Assembly (NCBI GenBank): GCA_903915035.1
Contig: CAIWRI010000075.1
Location: 1 to 46,409 of the forward strand
Direction of reading: 5' to 3'
Length of the DNA stretch: 46,409 nt
Source of the DNA: an uncultured Nitrosomonadales bacterium
GTDB lineage: Bacteria > Pseudomonadota > Gammaproteobacteria > Burkholderiales > Gallionellaceae
The position numbers were made by a program, and so were the translations under genes. Below, one piece after another: positions 46,265 to 46,409 of the stretch (within the stretch, counting starts at the first letter, position 1; each line of letters starts with the position of its first letter). Below the pieces are notes generated by a model. The model was not told the origin of the DNA. It searched no databases and was given only the letters and a program-made list of their open reading frames with translations.

Positions 46265-46409
46265 TGGCTCTCTTTCGGCGAAACATATAAATTATTTAAA
46301 AAAATGAGCCACAAGCGAGCCACGGAAAAAGAAAAGGACTCCAAACGAGAGGCCGCCCAGGCAATGAAGAAAGCGCGTCGTTAGTGGCTCTCTTTCGGCG
46401 AAACATATA
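46191..46409. repeat. 99-bp direct repeat of the smpB 3' end at the window edge
   Basis: 46191-46289 and 46311-46409 are identical over 99 bases with a 120-base period. The second copy holds a 26-codon in-frame fragment beginning at ATG 46304 ([12 protein letters not shown]...) and ends exactly at the window edge. This may be a real tandem duplication or an assembly loop. Confidence 0.97.

Overview
This 46.4 kb window looks like a whole assembled contig from a betaproteobacterium, most plausibly a Nitrosomonadales-like (for example Gallionellaceae-type) chemolithotroph. That placement is inferred from gene order (tpiA-secG-tRNA-Leu-nuoA-N, smpB with ratA-ratB divergent, rluC and rne divergent, trpS-scpA-scpB) and protein style. 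No 16S rRNA gene is present. Both ends are repetitive: a 7-bp tandem array at 1-139, and an exact 99-bp copy of the 3' end of smpB at 46311-46409.

Layout. 1-2622 (+): yicC and a secreted orphan protein. 2690-3190: an intergenic stretch with a probable IS200/IS605 end relic and several inverted repeats. 3205-5143 (-): an ammonium transporter with a candidate NtrC/sigma-54 promoter, and a Nudix ADP-sugar hydrolase. 5209-21740 (-): tpiA, secG, tRNA-Leu(GAG), terminator, then the complete 14-gene complex I operon nuoA-N ending at a strong terminator. 21804-22942: about 1.1 kb without a confident gene, holding a degenerate 21-bp periodic array. 22943-33179 (-): one tightly overlapping operon rnfB-nifJ-rnfC-D-G-E-A plus a 58-codon Cys-rich membrane protein gene, with a divergent CysB-type LysR gene. 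34573-36079 (-): panD and rluC. 36620-39223 (+): rne. 39285-45749 (-): protein tyrosine phosphatase, scpB, scpA, trpS, an M50 protease, a YrdC/YciO protein, a PHP exonuclease, ratB and ratA. 45815-46264 (+): smpB.

How the genes work together. Complex I is the main NADH entry point to respiration. The rnf-nifJ operon is the most interesting part: a giant (1638-residue) pyruvate:ferredoxin oxidoreductase with its own C-terminal ferredoxin-like domain lies between rnfB and rnfC, so the enzyme that makes or consumes reduced ferredoxin is expressed together with the ion-pumping ferredoxin:NAD+ oxidoreductase. The module could run forward (pyruvate oxidation, NADH and ion gradient) or backward (ion gradient driving ferredoxin reduction for pyruvate synthesis or nitrogen fixation). 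The terminal small gene resembles the NqrM Fe-S maturation factor in layout and may serve RnfA/RnfE. The remaining genes are housekeeping: tRNA charging, chromosome segregation, RNA decay, tmRNA rescue and pantothenate synthesis.
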